Source: Vibrio mimicus CAIM 602 (GTDB lineage Bacteria > Pseudomonadota > Gammaproteobacteria > Enterobacterales > Vibrionaceae). From it: a stretch of DNA of 64,000 nucleotides. The stretch covers positions 186,001 to 250,000 of the forward strand of contig NZ_AOMO01000044.1 in NCBI RefSeq assembly GCF_000338875.1, read 5' to 3'. How positions within the stretch are numbered: position 1 is the stretch's first letter; the number at the start of each line of letters is the position of its first letter. The notes under the pieces were generated by a model. That model did not search any database and had not been told where the DNA came from. It saw only the letters and a list, made by a program, of their open reading frames with translations. Below are positions 1-9,450 of this stretch, piece by piece. Position numbers and translations under genes: made by a program.

Positions 1-56
1 TTGCTACCAAAGCGTTTGCAGATGTTTTTGAGTACAACAAAGTTTTGTTTTTCCAC
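1..56 (-). CDS. afuC: ABC transporter ATP-binding subunit, N-terminus only (AfuC/FbpC-like)
   Basis: Only the first 18 codons lie in the window. They read as a GTG start followed by EKQNFVVLKNICKRFG, the typical first strand of an ABC ATPase (LKNxxKRFG) upstream of the Walker A loop. A ribosome binding site (TTAGGAGA) overlaps the stop of the permease gene, which ends 11 bases upstream, so this is the last gene of the binding protein-permease-ATPase operon. The remainder lies beyond the left edge. The subunit would energise uptake by the permease. Afu versus Fbp naming depends on the linked genes. Confidence 0.75.
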   Translation of the reverse strand, partial: MEKQNFVVLKNICKRFGS

Positions 57-67
57 GGTGATGTCTC

Positions 68-2163
68 CTAAGAATCTTGATTGGTGGCTTTGGAACGAGA
101 AACGCGAGCTTCACCGACCAGTAAATCGAACAACAAAATGATGGCTAACATCACGACAATCAGCACGGAACCGTAGGCGATAGCGATGCCGTACTCGCCA
201 TCTTCTACTCGGTTCAGAATGTAGGACGTTGCAACGCGGGTTTCTGGAGTAACCAGAAAGATGATCGCACTGACCGTGGTCATCGCCCGCACAAAGCTGT
301 ACACCAGCGTGGAGAGAATCGCGGGGCGTAACAGTGGCAAAATAATGTAGCGAATGGTTTGTAATGAGCTGGCACGTAAGCTGAGTGAAGCTTCATCCAG
401 AGATTTATCGAGCTGTCCGAGTCCTGCAATACCTGAGCGGATCCCCACGGGCACATTACGCATCACCATCGAGATCACCACAATTGCGGCGGTGCCGGTT
501 AAATAAATCGGCGCATCGTTAAACGCCAAGATGTAGGAAACGCCTGCCACTGTACCGGGTACAGCGAAGCAGAGCATGGTGGAAAACTCGATCACTTTTT
601 TGCCGTAGAACTGCTGTCTCACCACCACATAAGCAATCAATAAGCCGAACAGGGCAGTAATCGGAGCCGCCACACCCGCATAAATCATGGTGGTGATCAG
701 TGAAGGCCAAGCGCCATCAGACATGCCATTCCCAAACAGATTGAGGTAGTTTTTGAAGGTCAGGGTGTAATCGACGCCCCAGTTCACCGTAAAGCTGCCG
801 AAGAAGATGCTGCCGTAGAGCAGAACGTTAAAGATCATCCACGCATACAAAGTTACAGTGACGCCCAATTTCAGAGAGGCTGGCATCTCTTGCACATCGC
901 CGCGGTAAGCTTTACCAGAAATGGTGACGTAGGAGCGCTGGCCAATCCACAGATACTGCACCACAAAAATGGCGAGTGAGAACAGTAGCAGAACCGAGCC
1001 GAGCGTACTGGCTGAAGCGTAATCCAGTTGCGCCCCTGCAATATAGAAATAGATTTGCGTCGCGAGCACATCAAAGCTGCCGCCTAGTACCAAGGGGTTA
1101 CTGAAGTCTGCCAATGATTGCACGAATATGATCAAAAATGAGTTGGCTAACGCAGGTTTAAGCAGCGGCATGATAATGCCAAAGAAGGTTTGATAACGGT
1201 TGGCTTTGAGGGTGTAGGAAGCCTCTTCCAACGAAGGATGCAGTGACTTGAGTGCGCCATCCAAAATCATGAATGACATAGGCGCAAACGCCAGCACCTG
1301 TGCGAGCCAAATGCCCGTGAAGCCATACAACCAGTTGGTTTTCTGTAAACCAAACCCATCGACCATCAACTCAGTGATATAACCCGAACGACCCAACATT
1401 AAAGTCACGCCTAACCCGACAATAAAGGGCGGTGTCACGATCGGTAAAATAGAAAACACGCGCGCGATAAAGGCGGAGCGTTTGGCAATACGTGTGGTGT
1501 AAATGGCAAAAATCAGCCCGAAGAAGGTTGCGCCAACGCCTACCGCAATGCCGAGTGCAATCGAGTTGTAAATGACGGTGAGCGTATGAGACTGGGACAG
1601 GATCGTCATGAACTGCCATGCCGTCCAGTTGCCCATGTCATCTTTAAACATCGGCAGGAAAATGGCGATGCTCGGATAAACAATAAAAATCACAATCAGC
1701 AGAATGATGCTGATCAGCGAGCCAATGACAAAGTGGTCGCCACCGAGGTATTCCAAGCGGGCGAAGGCGAGCGTCATAATAGCGCCAAGGGCAGTGAACA
1801 GAATGATGCTGGAATAACCCAACCCTTTACCGCTTAGCCATGCACTGAGCAAAATGGCCAACATGCAGAAGCCAGAATACGCAATATCGACATAGTGGCG
1901 AGTTGTGTGCTGACGCCCCTGAGCTTGCCGAGGCCGAAAGACAAGCAATAAAGGCAAACTAAACCAGAACCAGGAAATGTTTGGCTCACTCCAACCCATA
2001 GCGGCGTAGAATTCATCTGGAGTGGATTCAAACAGCCATAATCCAGAGCAAACGATGGCAGAAGAATAAAGCTAAACAGCACCGCAGCCAGCCAGTAAAA
2101 AACCGGATCGGTTTTGACTGGCTGGTGGAGTGTCAGTTTCAGCGCTTGAGAAGGCTCATGCAT
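68..2163 (-). pseudogene. afuB: ABC transporter permease, two-domain, interrupted by a frameshift (AfuB-like)
   Basis: Inner-membrane permease of the binding-protein-dependent importer, about 698 residues if intact, with two fused permease modules as in FbpB/AfuB. The true start is the ATG at 2163 (MHEPSQALKLTLHQPVK), preceded by AAGG. The reading frame runs through a first membrane segment to ALDYG and then breaks at the CC pair 2036-2037. One extra base there (GGG instead of GG on the coding strand) would continue as LFESTPDEFYAAMGWSEPN into the long frame ending at 68. Downstream, the EAA-type loops of both permease halves are visible (EASYTLKANR and EASLSLRASS). An internal ATG at 1999 could give a 643-residue product lacking the first segment. 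The break is either a sequencing error or a real loss. Confidence 0.8.
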
Positions 2164-2235
2164 GGTAAGACCTTAATATTGAGTCGCACTTAACCTGCCC
2201 GCAAGCAGTGAGCAGGCTAAGTGTCAGGGGAGAAA

Positions 2236-2256
2236 TACCGCCACCGAGTGGCGGTA
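2236..2256. promoter_or_regulatory. Intercistronic hairpin between afuA and afuB
   Basis: A perfect inverted repeat TACCGCCAC-CGA-GTGGCGGTA (nine-base-pair stem, three-base loop) lies between the stop of the binding-protein gene and the start of the permease gene. It has no long T tract. This suggests partial termination or 3'-end protection that lets the binding protein outnumber the membrane subunits, as is common in such operons. That role is inferred. Confidence 0.6.
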
Positions 2257-2272
2257 CGACTACGATTTCGGG

Positions 2273-3307
2273 TTAGTTACCCATTTTGATCTCGTTAACC
2301 CACTTGGTGATCAAACGCTTACGCTCATCAGAAGAGCCGTAGGTTTCCATATCGTAGTTGATCAGTTTGAGTGCTTTCGGGTCAAGCGCATTGGGTGATT
2401 GTTCCGCTTGAGTATTAGTCAAGATTTGGTAGGACTCACCTTGTTTCCATGCCACTTCTTGGCCTTCTTTCGACAATACCCAGTCAACGAACAGTTTGGC
2501 GTTATCAAGGTTACGTGCACCTTTGATAATGCTGACTCCACCGATTTCGTACCCAGTACCTTCACAAGGAGAGATGAGTTCGAGTGGCGCACCTTTGGCT
2601 TGCTCCAGCGAGTAGTCGTGCAGGAATCCAATACCAATCGCCACTTCACCACGTGCAGAGTTGCGTGACGGTGTCACTCCAGACTTGGTGTACTGAGAAA
2701 CGTTCTTGTCGAGCTTTTTGAAGTACTCAAATGCGGTGGGTTCATCCCACAACTGAATGAAGGTTGCGAGAGCTGTATAAGCCGTGCCAGAGCTTTGTGG
2801 GTCGGAGATTTGAATTTCGCCTTTGTATTCCGGCTTGGTCAAATCCGCCCAGCAACGAGGAATAGGAATACCTTTCTGTGCCAAGCGTTCGGTGTTCACA
2901 CCAAAGCCCAAAATGCCCATGTAAACCGCAGAAGAGTAGTTACCTTTGCGTTTGGCTGGATCACGGAACGCTTCCATGATGTTGGCCAGTTCTGGGGATT
3001 GGTAAGCTTGGAGTAAGTCCATTTCACCCGCTTGTGATTGTGGGTCAAGCGTGCCGCCGTACCAAACATCTGCGCGTGGGTTGTTTTTCTCTGCATCAAT
3101 TTTTGCGAGTGTACTGCCTGAACCGTTGCGTACAAAGGAGGTGTTCACATTGTATTTTTCAGCGAACGCTTTGGTACCTGCTTCACACATAGCATTGGTT
3201 GCACTGCAGTAAACCACTAAACGGCCTTCAGCATGAACCAGTGGTGCTGTCATCATCGAACCAAGAACACTGAGTGCCAGCAGCGTGCGTTTTGCATTAA
3301 CAATCAT
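2273..3307 (-). CDS. afuA: Periplasmic substrate-binding protein of ABC importer, probable sugar-phosphate binder (AfuA/FbpA family)
   Basis: 344 residues. A signal peptide ends at about residue 26 (APLVHA|EGRLVVYC) and a class 2 binding-protein fold follows (GRLVVYCSATNAMCEAG at the start, WVLSKEGQE near the end). The family is usually annotated as Fe(III)-binding. The tandem tyrosines that ligate iron in FbpA are not evident in the corresponding region, which reads IGIGFLHDYSLEQ. Established knowledge: AfuA of Actinobacillus pleuropneumoniae binds hexose and heptose phosphates, and afu genes are linked to uhp genes in several enteric pathogens. Here the gene follows uhpC on the same strand after 112 bases, so glucose-6-phosphate-type uptake is the better guess. 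Iron is not excluded. Confidence 0.85.
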   Translation of the reverse strand: MIVNAKRTLLALSVLGSMMTAPLVHAEGRLVVYCSATNAMCEAGTKAFAEKYNVNTSFVRNGSGSTLAKIDAEKNNPRADVWYGGTLDPQSQAGEMDLLQAYQSPELANIMEAFRDPAKRKGNYSSAVYMGILGFGVNTERLAQKGIPIPRCWADLTKPEYKGEIQISDPQSSGTAYTALATFIQLWDEPTAFEYFKKLDKNVSQYTKSGVTPSRNSARGEVAIGIGFLHDYSLEQAKGAPLELISPCEGTGYEIGGVSIIKGARNLDNAKLFVDWVLSKEGQEVAWKQGESYQILTNTQAEQSPNALDPKALKLINYDMETYGSSDERKRLITKWVNEIKMGN

Positions 3308-3419
3308 TGGGTTTTCCCTCTTGTTGATGCTCCCTTGTGTCCTTGTCAGATCTGTACTGCGTCAGGTCATAAAGTGGAGCACAGTTACGATATTGGATGG
3401 TAAAGATTGGTTATGTTTA

Positions 3420-4730
3420 TCACTCATCTTCCGTCACCGGTTGCTGAGCTTTTATAAAGGGCAGCAGTTGTAAACTGATCACGGCTGCTGCCGCAGTAAT
3501 TAGGCAGAAGAAGCCTTCCCAGCCCCATGCTTCAATAGCCAGTGACATGGGGTAGCTGGCTAAAGCTGCACCGAGATAGCTAAATAGCCCAACAAATCCG
3601 GTCGCGGTGCCTGCCAAATCTTTCCTTGCGCATTCTGCGGCTGCCATACCAATCATCATTTGCGGGCCGAATACAAAAAATCCGATACAGAAGAAGCAGC
3701 CAGCCAAAAACCATAAATGATCGATAGGTGTTAGCCATAAGGCCGCAACGGAGGCAAAAATGCCTAACGCAAAAATCAAATTCATCGGGGCGCGGTTGCC
3801 GCGAAAGTAGTAGTCGGAACCCCAGCCACCAAGCAACGAGCCCAAAAATCCGCCGACTTCAAACATGGCTACAGCGCTATTGGCACTGAGAATGTTGTAC
3901 GCATGCCGCTCAATCAGATAGAGCGATCCCCAGTCGTTAATGCCAATTCTGACCACGTACACCAGCAAGTAAGCTCCACACAACAGCCAAATGTAGCGAT
4001 TAGTTAGTACGTAGCGATAAACCGCAACGCGGAAGGCGAGTCCTTGGCCTTCTTTTTCGTGTTCCAGTTCAAGTGCATCACCGCGCCATTCACCGACAGA
4101 AGGCAGCCCCATTTCGGTCGGTTTCTCTTGAATGCGATAACAGAGCCAAAGCCCAACAAAAATCGCAATCCCGCCTGCAAACAAGAATCCGTAACGCCAG
4201 CCAAAGGTTAAGCTGATAAAACCAATCACGATGGGGATCAATGCGCCACTTAAGTTGTGGCAAGTATTCCAAATTGACCACCAAAAGCCCCGTTCGCTAC
4301 GCGAATACCAGTGTGTGAGCACCTTGGCACAGGCTGGCCAGCCCCAGCCTTGAAAAAAGGCATTCGCCGTCCATAACAAAGTAAAAGCCAACAAGGACGA
4401 ACTTAAACCAAAAACCATGTTGATGATGCCCGTGGCTATCAACCCCAATCCCATGAAATAGGGAGAGCGGGAGCGGTCAATCATCAAACCCGAAACAAAT
4501 TTTGACACTCCGTAAGTGAGGTAGAACAGCGTACCGAAAAAGCCTAAATCTGAGTAATCGAGCCCTAACTCACTGAGCATTTGCGGCATCGCAAAATTGA
4601 AGCTTTTACGTGTGAGATAGAACACGCCATAACCCACATACATGGAAATCATCAAATGAATGCGCCAGTGGCGGTAAGCCTGATCGATTTCCATCGTTCC
4701 TACGGGTTGTACCTTGGGTACAATCTTCAT
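3420..4730 (-). CDS. uhpC: UhpC-like sugar-phosphate sensor/transporter homologue
   Basis: 436-residue MFS protein of the organophosphate:phosphate antiporter family, with about twelve hydrophobic segments and family motifs such as GWGWPACAKVL and FGPQMMIGMAAAECARKDLAGTATGF in part. Its length fits UhpC (about 440) better than UhpT (about 463). It lies directly behind the UhpB kinase gene. In E. coli, UhpC binds external glucose-6-phosphate and activates UhpB. No uhpT follows; the ABC importer genes do. It could still carry some transport activity. Ends 112 bases before afuA. Confidence 0.85.
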   Translation of the reverse strand: MKIVPKVQPVGTMEIDQAYRHWRIHLMISMYVGYGVFYLTRKSFNFAMPQMLSELGLDYSDLGFFGTLFYLTYGVSKFVSGLMIDRSRSPYFMGLGLIATGIINMVFGLSSSLLAFTLLWTANAFFQGWGWPACAKVLTHWYSRSERGFWWSIWNTCHNLSGALIPIVIGFISLTFGWRYGFLFAGGIAIFVGLWLCYRIQEKPTEMGLPSVGEWRGDALELEHEKEGQGLAFRVAVYRYVLTNRYIWLLCGAYLLVYVVRIGINDWGSLYLIERHAYNILSANSAVAMFEVGGFLGSLLGGWGSDYYFRGNRAPMNLIFALGIFASVAALWLTPIDHLWFLAGCFFCIGFFVFGPQMMIGMAAAECARKDLAGTATGFVGLFSYLGAALASYPMSLAIEAWGWEGFFCLITAAAAVISLQLLPFIKAQQPVTEDE

Positions 4731-4821
4731 ACTGCATGTCCTTATTGAGTTTTATCCTAATCAAGCAAGGTCGGAAAAACATGGGAAGGAGTTGTATTCA
4801 TCTAGGAAATTTTCCTAGTTT

Positions 4822-6381
4822 TTAGGCATTTGTTAACGGTTTTGTGGGTAAGTTAACAATTATTCGCGTGCCAGTTTGGAAACTGGGCGACGTCATCATT
4901 AATTGGCCGCCCAGCGCCGAGACTCGCTCACTCAGCCCCTTTAAGCCTTGTCCGCGCACACGCCAGTCAGGAGGTAAACCAATGCCATCATCTTTGACTT
5001 CCAAAACCATTTCACTACCCGGAAACAGGCTAATGTGTACGTGGCTCGCCTTGGCATGCTTGGAGATATTGTTCAGCAATTCCTGCACAATCCGATACAG
5101 AGTTACTCGTGTGGTATCGTCCAGCTTTTGGGGATTCACCCCCATATTGAGGCGAACCGTAATGCCTTGTTCGGCAAACCGCATTTCTTGCACGAGCTGA
5201 CGAATCGCATGTTCTAAACCGAGTTCATCCAGAATGTGCGGGCGCAACTGCTTTAAAAGTTGTCGAGTGGATTGATGAATACGCATGGCGAGCGACTGAA
5301 CGCTGGAAGCCGCTTGTTTGGCTTGATCATTACTGGCTAAACGTTCAGCGAGCATGGATTGAATTTGAATCGCGGTAATATTTTGACCGATCTCATCATG
5401 CAGTTCACGGGCCACCGATTTACGGATTTGTTCTTCCACTGAGACGAGCTGGCGCGCGAGATCTTGCTTCTCACGTAACTCTTTGGCTAAACGGGTGTTC
5501 ATTTTGTGCAGCAATAAAGAAAGCTGGTGCTGGCGGCTAATGGCGATGCCCAGCCCAAGCCCCACAAACGCTTGGCTCGACATAAAAATCAGCAGCTCTT
5601 GATCCGAAGAGAATGAACCACTGAACTGGCGTGCAGTAGCAAGCAGAATGCAGTTTAAGCTGCTCGCTAACACGCCACCTTGCCAACCATAGCGATAGGC
5701 AAGAAAAATCGTCGGTAGCAAGATGATCAATAGGGCAAAGGGTTTCATCTGTTCAAGCAACGTCAGCTCAGCCAGCAGCCCTAAGCTGAAAAACACTAAG
5801 CTCCACACCAGCATTTTCGGCTTAAGTTTCACATCGTGGTGAATCAGTTGCGGAGAGAGGGGATTCCACGTTTGGTGACGAAGATAGTCGGCCACCAGAT
5901 ACAAAAATGGCGTCAGCACAATGCCTCCCGTGAGCGAAGCGATGCTCACGGCAATTAACGTATCCGCCCCCATTTGTAGCGGTTTCGCCAACAAGGTAAA
6001 AGTCAGGCCAACCAAAATGGTGTGCAGCAGCACCAGTGCAACGATCAGCAGCAGCTTTTGCCAATACAGGTTCAATTTCTGCCAATGCTGGCGGGCAATA
6101 GCCGCAGCCAGCCAAACCACCCAAGGCATGAGCAGCATCAAAGGGCTGGACTGTTCTGGGAGCAACACCAAGATCGCGCCAGCCAAGAGCATGTCACTGA
6201 GTAACCAAACCCAAGTATGAGTTGGGCGCGCTAATAAATAGACCGCCAAGCGTAAGCCGGTGGGAAAAAGCAGATAGGCTTGTAGTGGATTGTGGCTCAA
6301 ATATTGGCTGATGTTCCACAGGCTAAATTGACTAATACTGTAGAGAACAAAAGCAAAAATCAGTGGAAACAGCTTCGCCAT
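4822..6381 (-). CDS. uhpB: UhpB-like membrane histidine kinase
   Basis: 519 residues. The first 285 or so residues form a polytopic MASE1-like membrane region. A helical linker (about 290-320) and a HisKA_3 domain follow, with the phosphoacceptor at about His328 in VARELHDEIGQN. The HATPase domain has an N box (ELLNNISKHAKA), a G1 box (VKDDGIGLP) and a G2 box (GQGLKGLSERV). Established role: responds to UhpC and phosphorylates UhpA. Starts two bases after the uhpA stop, so the two genes are translationally coupled. Confidence 0.92.
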   Translation of the reverse strand: MAKLFPLIFAFVLYSISQFSLWNISQYLSHNPLQAYLLFPTGLRLAVYLLARPTHTWVWLLSDMLLAGAILVLLPEQSSPLMLLMPWVVWLAAAIARQHWQKLNLYWQKLLLIVALVLLHTILVGLTFTLLAKPLQMGADTLIAVSIASLTGGIVLTPFLYLVADYLRHQTWNPLSPQLIHHDVKLKPKMLVWSLVFFSLGLLAELTLLEQMKPFALLIILLPTIFLAYRYGWQGGVLASSLNCILLATARQFSGSFSSDQELLIFMSSQAFVGLGLGIAISRQHQLSLLLHKMNTRLAKELREKQDLARQLVSVEEQIRKSVARELHDEIGQNITAIQIQSMLAERLASNDQAKQAASSVQSLAMRIHQSTRQLLKQLRPHILDELGLEHAIRQLVQEMRFAEQGITVRLNMGVNPQKLDDTTRVTLYRIVQELLNNISKHAKASHVHISLFPGSEMVLEVKDDGIGLPPDWRVRGQGLKGLSERVSALGGQLMMTSPSFQTGTRIIVNLPTKPLTNA

Positions 6382-6383
6382 AG

Positions 6384-7010
6384 TTAACCTTCCACGAGCA
6401 GATGGTGCTGCAGAGCAAAGCGGATCAAATCAACGTTATTGGTTAGGTTTAACTTGCTAAGAATGTTGGCTCGATGAACGTGAACGGTTTTGTGGCTAAG
6501 AAACAGCGCTTGCGCTATGTCTTTAACATCTTGGCCTTGCACTAACAAATCAAACACTTCCACTTCACGCTTGGTGAGATCCACGAGCACATTATTGATA
6601 TCGGGATTACTCAAGTTGACCAAAGCATCGGCGCACAAATAACGTCTGCCAGAGGCAACGGTACGAATGGCACTCACTAGCTCACTTGGGCCGCAACGTT
6701 TTGAAAGGTAACCTTGTGCCCCAGCGTCTAAGGCTTTTTTCACAAATGAAGCCGAATCATAAATGCTGAGGATGATCGCTTTGAAATTGGGATTATGCTG
6801 ACGCAACCGCTCTAGCAGGCTCAGCCCATTTTCATCCGGCATCGAAATATCAATGATGGCCACATCGACTGGAGAGTGGGTTAGGGCATGAAAGGCCTCT
6901 TTTGCACTCTCGTATTCACCGTGCACGGCCATGTCTTGTTCAAGATTGAGTAACTGAGCGAAGCCCGAACGAACAATGGTATGGTCATCAATAAGTGCAA
7001 TCGTAATCAT
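6384..7010 (-). CDS. uhpA: UhpA-like NarL/FixJ response regulator
   Basis: 208 residues. The receiver domain has acidic pocket residues Asp8 and Asp9, phosphoacceptor Asp54 (IIDISMPDENG) and Lys104. A LuxR-type helix-turn-helix lies near residues 145-200 (LTKREVEVFDLLVQGQDVKDIA, then SHKTVHVHRANILSKL). It is the first gene of uhpABC and is expected to activate transcription of the sugar-phosphate uptake genes. The promoter lies in the 300-base gap shared with the divergent HD-GYP gene. Confidence 0.92.
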   Translation of the reverse strand: MITIALIDDHTIVRSGFAQLLNLEQDMAVHGEYESAKEAFHALTHSPVDVAIIDISMPDENGLSLLERLRQHNPNFKAIILSIYDSASFVKKALDAGAQGYLSKRCGPSELVSAIRTVASGRRYLCADALVNLSNPDINNVLVDLTKREVEVFDLLVQGQDVKDIAQALFLSHKTVHVHRANILSKLNLTNNVDLIRFALQHHLLVEG

Positions 7011-7310
7011 GGTGGCAGTCGCTGAGTAAATTAAAATTCACAAAAGTGTAATGTTTTTGCTGAGCGATGGCTGAGACTTACCGCACGAAGAGTTATTTGT
7101 TGATAGAGAAAACAACACCTCTTTGCCTTTCATTTTTCTCTCTCACACATAAGTATGAAGTTCATTTTGTATTGTCTGTTACATCAACGTGTTTGGTGTA
7201 TCACGGTAGATAAAAGTGGCTAAAACTTTTGTTTAGCAAATGGGGTAACGGTCTACTACATTTTTATTGAGGTTGTTGAAATCAACCAAATGGTTAGAAA
7301 TGAGTGGCAT

Positions 7311-8591
7311 ATGATGAAATCTGTAAAAATCGAATGGCAAGTGAATTTAAGGCAAGCATTTTTCTGCATAGCGAGAGCGTTAGATTCGATCGGGATTGAC
7401 GATATCAATCATGGTCATAGAGTTGGATACATGGCGTATTCCTGTGCCAAAGCGATGGAGTGGAATGAAGAGGAGTGCCAGTTAGTTTTCTCCCTTGGGC
7501 TTATCCATGATTGTGGTGTTGCCCAAAAGCGTGATTTCTACCATTTGCTCGAAAACATGCAGCCCGAAAACGTTCAACAACACTGCCTACGTGGTTATGA
7601 ACTTCTCTCTCATTGTCCACCACTGGCACTTTTTGCCACTCCCATTTTGTACCACCATACCCCGTGGCAAGAGCTGAAAAATATTCCGCTTGCGGACAGA
7701 GATAAACGATTTGCTGCCCTGATCTTTCTGGCTGACCGGGTTGATTACCTTAAAGAGCTCTATTCAAGAGATGAATACGGCAACGTGACTCAGGAAGCAC
7801 GTAACCAAGTCTGTTTAGAAATTGGCCGATTAAGTGGAAGCTTGTTTGAACGCGATTTGGTTCGTGAAATGCAGAACTTACTGAGTAAAGAGTTCATCTG
7901 GTTTTCCATGGAAGCTCACCATATTGAAGCACTGGGTCATAACTTGCCGCCCACACCATTCTTTGAGCAAAAACTGAGTGTGGATGATGTGATGTCAATG
8001 GCGATGCTGATGGCCAATGTAGTTGACGCGAAAAGCCAATTCACTTTTTACCATTCGCAAAAAGTGGCGGAGATTTGCCAACGCTTAGCCAAAGAATTGG
8101 GATTAGATGCTGAAATGCAAAAAGCGCTCTATCTCACGGGCTTAGTGCACGATATTGGTAAGCTGCACACGCCAGAAAAGATTTTGCATAAACCCGATAA
8201 ATTGAATGAGAGCGAGTATCTCTGCGTTCAGCGCCACTCCACGGATTCGAGATACACGCTACAAATGGTATTCGGTAAGTCGATATTGGGTGAATGGGCA
8301 GGGAATCACCATGAGCGGTTAGATGGTTCTGGCTATCCCCGAGGATTGCAAGGTTCGGAAATTGATTTGCCATCACGCATCATTGCTGTTGCCGATGTTT
8401 TTCAGGCGTTAACTCAAGCCCGGCCTTATCGCGGCAGAATGTCCTTGCCTGAGGTGATGAACATCATGACGCATGAAGTTAGTTGCGGGCGACTAGATAG
8501 CAGGGTGTTTGAACTGATCGCAAGAAATGCTGAAGAGTATTATGAGCTCTCAATTGAGAAGAGTGCGAATACTTGGGTGGCTGAGAATTGA
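7311..8591 (+). CDS. HD-GYP domain phosphodiesterase, V-cGAP1-like (3',3'-cGAMP hydrolase)
   Basis: About 426 residues from the ATGATG at 7311; an upstream in-frame ATG at 7290 would add seven. The N-terminal half is a degenerate HD domain (GLIHDCGVAQ, then YHHTPW). The C-terminal half is a canonical HD-GYP domain with GLVHDIGKLHTPEKIL, GNHHERLDGSGYPRGL and ADVFQALTQARPYRGR. This tandem layout, position beside uhpA and sequence match my recollection of VCA0681 of V. cholerae, reported as V-cGAP1. That enzyme linearises 3',3'-cGAMP, the second messenger made by DncV, and has a further 5'-nucleotidase step. A broader cyclic dinucleotide activity is the alternative. A strong bidirectional terminator follows. 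Confidence 0.88.
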   Translation: MMKSVKIEWQVNLRQAFFCIARALDSIGIDDINHGHRVGYMAYSCAKAMEWNEEECQLVFSLGLIHDCGVAQKRDFYHLLENMQPENVQQHCLRGYELLSHCPPLALFATPILYHHTPWQELKNIPLADRDKRFAALIFLADRVDYLKELYSRDEYGNVTQEARNQVCLEIGRLSGSLFERDLVREMQNLLSKEFIWFSMEAHHIEALGHNLPPTPFFEQKLSVDDVMSMAMLMANVVDAKSQFTFYHSQKVAEICQRLAKELGLDAEMQKALYLTGLVHDIGKLHTPEKILHKPDKLNESEYLCVQRHSTDSRYTLQMVFGKSILGEWAGNHHERLDGSGYPRGLQGSEIDLPSRIIAVADVFQALTQARPYRGRMSLPEVMNIMTHEVSCGRLDSRVFELIARNAEEYYELSIEKSANTWVAEN

Positions 8592-8670
8592 TGATTTAGG
8601 TGGTAGCCACCTTCTAAGTGAGCCTTTGATATGGAAGATTAGTTAGAAGGGAAGGGACTTAACGTCAATG

Positions 8671-8705
8671 AATAAATCCGGTGCAAAGCACCGGATTTAT
8701 TTTTC
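8671..8705. terminator. Bidirectional rho-independent terminator
   Basis: Hairpin AAATCCGGTGC-AAA-GCACCGGATTT flanked by A-rich and T-rich tracts. It lies between the convergent ends of the HD-GYP gene and the nap operon and can serve both. Confidence 0.85.
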
Positions 8706-8717
8706 TCTTTGTCTTTT

Positions 8718-8846
8718 CTACTTGTCTTTGGTCATGGCCAGTAAGCCAATCGAGACGACGGCAACACCAAGGAAACCGGCCAGAATGATTACCGGCATTG
8801 CGCTGTAGCCCAGCACGTGCCAAAAAATCGATTCAAGAGTACTCAT
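8718..8846 (-). CDS. Small single-pass membrane protein at the end of the nap operon (TIGR02808-like)
   Basis: 42 residues: MSTLESIFWHVLGYSAMPVI at the start, then a hydrophobic segment of about 20 residues (IILAGFLGVAVVSIGLLAM) and a charged tail TKDK. A clear ribosome binding site (AAGGAG) overlaps the stop of napC, and the gene starts 12 bases after it, so it is the last cistron of napFDABC. Small membrane proteins of this length are found at this position in other vibrios (family TIGR02808, from memory). Function is unknown; NapE-like stabilisation of NapC in the membrane is a guess. Confidence 0.8.
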   Translation of the reverse strand: MSTLESIFWHVLGYSAMPVIILAGFLGVAVVSIGLLAMTKDK

Positions 8847-8857
8847 AGTGGCTCTCC

Positions 8858-9433
8858 TTATTGCCAGCCTTCAACACCATGCATGTCGGGTAGGTTATGC
8901 GCGATACCTTTATGGCAGTCAACACAGGTTTTCTCGCCAGAAGCCAGTGCCGTAGAGTGCTGTTGTACCGCACGGCTACTTTGCTCTGAAAAATCCATAT
9001 AGTTGAACTGGTGACAGTTTCGACATTCCAACGAATCGTTCTTTTTCAACCGATCCCACTCACGTTCCGCTAAGTGTGCGCGGCGTGCTTGGAACTTCTC
9101 TGGAGTATCGATAGTACCGATAAAGTGTGCCACCAATTCTTTGGAAGCTTGCACTTTACGCACAATTTTATCCGTCCATTCGTGAGGTACATGGCAGTCT
9201 GAACAGATGGCGCGAACCCCAGAACGGTTTGAATAGTGAATCGTCTCTTGGATTTCGGCCACAATCGGCGCGTGACAGCCTGAGCAAAACTCTTCGCTGT
9301 TTGTCGCTTCCATTCCGGTGTTGAAGGCGCCCCAAAATAGCAGGCCGCCCACAAAGCCCATCAGCAAAACCACACCAACGGCGGCTTTACTTGGACGAGA
9401 CAAACGAAGCCAAAACGCTTTCAGAAATTTCAT
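8858..9433 (-). CDS. napC: NapC, membrane-anchored tetraheme c-type cytochrome
   Basis: 191 residues. One N-terminal membrane anchor ([21 protein letters not shown]) is followed by a periplasmic domain with four CxxCH haem sites: CSGCH, CSDCH, CRNCH and CVDCH. NapC/NirT family. It passes electrons from menaquinol to the NapAB nitrate reductase. It lies 17 bases after napB in the operon. Confidence 0.96.
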   Translation of the reverse strand: MKFLKAFWLRLSRPSKAAVGVVLLMGFVGGLLFWGAFNTGMEATNSEEFCSGCHAPIVAEIQETIHYSNRSGVRAICSDCHVPHEWTDKIVRKVQASKELVAHFIGTIDTPEKFQARRAHLAEREWDRLKKNDSLECRNCHQFNYMDFSEQSSRAVQQHSTALASGEKTCVDCHKGIAHNLPDMHGVEGWQ

Positions 9434-9450
9434 AAATGGCCTCTTCTCGG

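Noticed and set aside
1834-2163. A separate 109-residue protein upstream of the permease
   Set aside because: Its first 42 residues are the permease N-terminus; the remainder is out-of-frame permease sequence after the indel.
2273-3307. Confident Fe(III)-binding FbpA assignment
   Set aside because: The tandem tyrosine ligands are not evident and the locus is joined to uhpABC.
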